Source: Batillaria attramentaria
Lineage: Eukaryota; Mollusca; Gastropoda; Batillariidae
Assembly (NCBI GenBank): GCA_018292915.2
Contig: JACVVK020000496.1
Span: 351,001-415,000, forward strand
Length of the DNA: 64,000 nt
Direction of reading: 5' to 3'
In this document: positions 61,919 to 64,000 of the stretch, piece after piece
Position numbering within the stretch: position 1 is the stretch's first letter
Layout of the letters: each line of letters begins with the position of its first letter
Translations under genes and position numbers: made by a program
Notes under the pieces: generated by a model
The model's input: the letters and a program-made list of their open reading frames with translations, nothing else
The model's database searches: none
What the model was told of the DNA's origin: nothing

Positions 61919-62473
61919 TTCTGTCATACAGAAAACTCCTGGGCTGGTATTCATGAAAAGCTCTTTTAGGTAGAATATGCGCATTTTGATTTATGTGGGC
62001 GTGTAAGGGAAAAACCCATTTATTCCGTGGGGTCTACACGCGTGACAGCGTGAAGTTTTACGGTCAGACTCAGCCTTATAACTAGCTATACACTCAGATA
62101 AAAACAGCCACCTTCAGTACAGATTCTTTATCCAGATGAAGCTTTTGGGAAAAAAAGACCTCCTCCTCTCGCCGCCCCCCCCCCCCCCTCCACCCAAGGA
62201 AAAACAAAAATAAGAAGAAGAAAGTAATAACAGACACTTGAGACATCAAGACACCGGAGTGAAATTAGCAGACTCTGATAATCAGGCATACAAAATATGC
62301 GGTAAAGTTTGAGACTATTACTACCTGCCCGAAACACCATTGGAGCCAAACATGCTGCCTTGGTAGCCCTGATACCCAAGTCCCACGTCCTCATCGGGAA
62401 CTTGGAAAGAGGGAAACCCGGATATGACACTGTCTTTGTCCTGGGCAGAACCGCTGCTTCCGGATATGAATTG
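51469..62473 (-). CDS. paralogue C: secreted glycosidase-like protein, 5' part beyond the window, one frameshift
   Basis: Exons seen: 62325-62473, 61417-61519, 60985-61116, 59614-59719, 58706-58802, 57829-57924, 57395-57445, 56983-57067, 56017-56076, 55030-55205, 54472-54610, 53930-54038, 53373-53445, 52827-52973, 52250-52398, 51469-51709 (stop TAG). They match exons 3-18 of paralogue A one for one in length and phase. The counterparts of exons 1-2 (signal peptide and first beta domain) were not found between 62,474 and 64,000 and should lie further right. Key motifs are kept: [42 protein letters not shown]. Exon 55030-55205 is 176 nt instead of 177: one C is missing between 55170 and 55171 relative to A and B. 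This breaks the frame early in the exon, although the old frame stays readable to the exon's end. It may be a base-level assembly error or a young pseudogene. Confidence 0.82.
52170..52238. repeat. (CA)n microsatellite
   Basis: Intron directly after paralogue C exon 17, about 12 bp from the donor. Confidence 0.9.
52600..52795. repeat. dispersed repeat, relative of 30015-30520
   Basis: Shares CTAGATCTAGCAGTTCCCAG, TCTCTCCTTGC and CCACTTACCTA. Confidence 0.65.
53511..53667 (+). mobile_element. SINE-1 copy
   Basis: Full-length SINE-1 in a paralogue C intron. The flanks CACAAAAGTCAA and CACAAAAATCAA look like a diverged target-site duplication. Confidence 0.84.
54326..54370 (-). pseudogene. relic duplicate of the 3' end of paralogue C exon 13
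   Basis: Minus-strand sequence encoding FKDNFWTTEAEPAN repeats the end of the real exon at 54472-54610 (FKDNFWTTEVQPGN). It even keeps a following GTAAAT donor-like site. It has no acceptor and only 45 matching bases, so it is a partial tandem exon duplication left in the intron. Confidence 0.75.
55415..55770. repeat. dispersed repeat, related to 575-1140
   Basis: Same family and orientation as 575-1140. It lies between exons 11 and 12 of paralogue C. Confidence 0.7.
56878..56957. repeat. (GT)n then (CTGTG)n microsatellite
   Basis: GT units at 56878-56925 turning into GCTGT pentamers, just after paralogue C exon 10 in the transcript. Confidence 0.88.
57162..57239. repeat. (CA)n microsatellite
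   Basis: About 39 CA units in a paralogue C intron. Confidence 0.9.
57606..57668 (+). mobile_element. SINE-1 3' fragment
   Basis: Only the CATCACCCATACG...GGACGTTAAAC tail and the ACCC repeats remain, in a paralogue C intron. Confidence 0.7.
58168..58545 (+). mobile_element. SINE-2 copy, longest
   Basis: Most complete SINE-2: tRNA-like start GGTCGGTGGCCTAGTGG, a middle CTCCGGCTTCCTCCCCCTC and the end GCGGCGCTTTGAGCC. Located in a paralogue C intron. Confidence 0.78.
58972..59159. mobile_element. foldback MITE-like element, second copy
   Basis: Relative of 40659-40877 with the same ends (GGCATGTTTAGCAGGACTT / complement) and core GGCCGCGAGCGGCTAACGC. Located in a paralogue C intron. A further end-like GGCATGTTTAG is near 61250. 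Confidence 0.78.
59203..59383 (+). mobile_element. SINE-1 copy with near-perfect TSD
   Basis: A 181-bp SINE-1 in an intron of paralogue C. The flanks CTATACACTAAAG (59190-59202) and CTATAGACTAAAG (59384-59396) differ at one base, as expected of a target-site duplication. Confidence 0.88.
59745..60270. repeat. dispersed repeat family 7
   Basis: Contains GCCAGACACTGCAACGAG, GTATGATATGACTGAAACG and AAGGGGCGGGGCTTTGGCC, in the same order as 47215-47540. Confidence 0.68.
60549..60722 (+). mobile_element. SINE-1 copy
   Basis: SINE-1 with a diverged first 30 bases, in a paralogue C intron. Confidence 0.8.
61572..61695. repeat. compound (GGT)n / (GT)n / (GA)n microsatellite
   Basis: Three repeat types in sequence between exons 3 and 4 of paralogue C. 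A separate (GA)n lies at 61880-61915. Confidence 0.88.
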
Positions 62474-62589
62474 CTGTACAAATATCAAAACAACTTGAGA
62501 TCGGTGTTGTTGTTTTTTTTTCTCTCTCTCTCTCTCTCCCTCTCTTTGGGTAAACGATCTTGTAGATAGGAAAAAAGTTGAAATCAGCC

Positions 62590-63250
62590 GACTATTAGGG
62601 AAACAGTTTGATACGTGGTGTCCACGTGCGTCCACATAATGTCCACCGCAACAGCTCAAAAACTGCACCCAATCAGTCAATTGACGACTCCACTTTTGTC
62701 AATCAAAGGGGACCCCCCAGAATTCAGCCAGTCGCGTGCCGTTTTACGGTGAACACTAAAAAAAATATCAAAACAACTTGGAATTATTGTCTGTGTTGTG
62801 TAAACGACCCTGTAGAGTGTAAGAAAGTTGAAGTCAGCTGACTGTTGGGGACACGGTTTGAGAGCATCGACATAGTGTCCACCGCAACAGCTCAAAAACC
62901 ACAGATCCAGCGATTTGACGTCTTCACTCCTGTCAGTGAAAGAAGGGGAACCCCTAGAATTGAGCCAGTCGCGTGCCGTGCCATAGTGAGCACTACACTT
63001 GGCTTGGTGGCAAACTTTCTTGTCAGACACAACAAACAGGGAAGCACGTGTAGTTCGATATGACTGAAACATGGAAAGAAAGTAGCAAGTTCAATGACAT
63101 CATTTGAGGAAAAAGGCCATCTCTGTCATCTTGAAATCACCCATCACCCCCCTTTTCTATAGAACGGCGCCATGGACGTACTGTGTTTTTTCCAATACAC
63201 GGCAGAGAAAAGGGGCAGGCTGTGGCCTCAGGGCTTCCCCAGTACAGGTG
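62590..63250. repeat. dispersed repeat family 7, two tandem copies
   Basis: Copies at about 62580-62770 and 62825-63250 both contain GTTGAARTCAGC, GTCCACCGCAACAGCTCAAA and CCAGTCGCGTGCCG. Confidence 0.72.
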
Positions 63251-63283
63251 TGTATTTCGAGACCGAAATTGAAAACAGAAACA

Positions 63284-63340
63284 CTTAATAATAATAATAA
63301 TAATAATAATAATGCGCCCGTCTCTGAAGGACAGACTCAG

Positions 63341-63422
<82 letters not shown>

Positions 63423-63718
63423 AACATGGACAGAGGGTCCCAGTTATCTATGGAAAGCCTGACGGAACAGGTATGTTTTGAGCTGTGATTTAAAGGCTGA
63501 CAGTGTGGGGACATCACGGAGGGCAGAAGGCAGCGAGTTCCAGATTGTCGGGGCGAGATAGCTGAATGCGAATTCACCGGTAGTTTTCATATTCTTATGC
63601 TGGTGATTCCTCTAATAAAACTACGTGTTGCATTAGTTTGAATTGACTCGCAAGACAATTCCGTATATCTCCCAAGGACGTGACATGGCATCGTGTCCCT
63701 ACTCCAACGTGACTCTGA
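63284..63718. repeat. (AAT)n-headed dispersed repeat with (CA)n
   Basis: (AAT)n 63285-63314, (CA)n 63343-63420, then GGCAGCGAGTTCCAGATTG. Same broad layout as 27935-28320. It lies upstream of the visible exons of paralogue C. Confidence 0.6.
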
Positions 63719-63731
63719 GCCAACCGAAATA

Positions 63732-63988
63732 GGTGGGTGGGTGGGTGTTTGGGAGTTTAACGTCCTTTTCCACCACATACGGGTGATATCAAAGACGGGG
63801 CAACGATGAAAAGCCAGCACAAATATTTGGCTCCAGCCTGCATTCGAACTCGCGACCCGAGCATTGGAAGTCCAACGCTCTACTCTTCGGCCACCCCGGC
63901 TTCCCCCAATCTAGTCATGGTCTCCCCTCTCCTGAATCGAACCAGGATGTGGCGTACCCGATCACTCATGGGTTGCCCGAACTACCCC
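63732..63988 (-). mobile_element. composite SINE: SINE-1 joined to a second tRNA-like module
   Basis: An inverted SINE-1 (63732-63903) is followed by about 85 bp that, on the minus strand, carry another box B-like GGTTCGATTC. The pair is flanked by CCAACCGAAATA at 63720-63731 and 63989-64000, suggesting that both halves inserted together. The right flank ends exactly at the window edge. Confidence 0.75.
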
Positions 63989-64000
63989 CCAACCGAAATA

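Overview
This is eukaryotic nuclear DNA. It has small phase-consistent exons bounded by GT/AG, long introns, very many (CA)n, homopolymer and A/C-only tracts, and several families of tRNA-derived SINEs. The codon and repeat style suggests a marine invertebrate, most likely a mollusc (inference; I cannot name the species). No viral, bacterial or CRISPR features were seen.

Layout. (1) 1-14,362: no gene I can support. This part holds foldback/MITE-like elements, minisatellites, a 79-nt poly-G run, a degenerate telomere-like tract and dispersed repeats. (2) 14,363-20,791, minus strand: a complete 9-exon gene for a 538-residue helical-repeat (armadillo-like) intracellular protein of unknown function. 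(3) 22,538 to the right end, minus strand: three head-to-tail paralogues, A (22,538-36,594), B (37,355-50,075) and C (51,469-62,473, with its 5' exons beyond the window). Wherever two copies can be compared, splice phases are identical. Copy A is an intact 18-exon gene for a 782-residue protein with a signal peptide. The order of motifs in the family resembles a secreted TIM-barrel glycosidase with a C-terminal beta domain. The motif layout recalls clan GH-D (alpha-galactosidase-like), but this is an inference from motif order and not a database result.

Copy B has one extra intron. A 167-bp SINE with a 15-bp target-site duplication has landed exactly on that intron's 5' splice site. Copy B also has a one-base insertion in exon 10, and copy C lacks one base in exon 12. 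All other exons and splice sites of B and C look intact, so these are either assembly indels or very young pseudogenising changes.

All four genes lie on the minus strand. The three paralogues look like a recent secreted-enzyme cluster, perhaps digestive (inference). The armadillo-like gene is simply a downstream neighbour with no visible functional tie. The introns are crowded with SINEs, several nested inside older repeats with clear target-site duplications, so relative insertion ages can be read directly.
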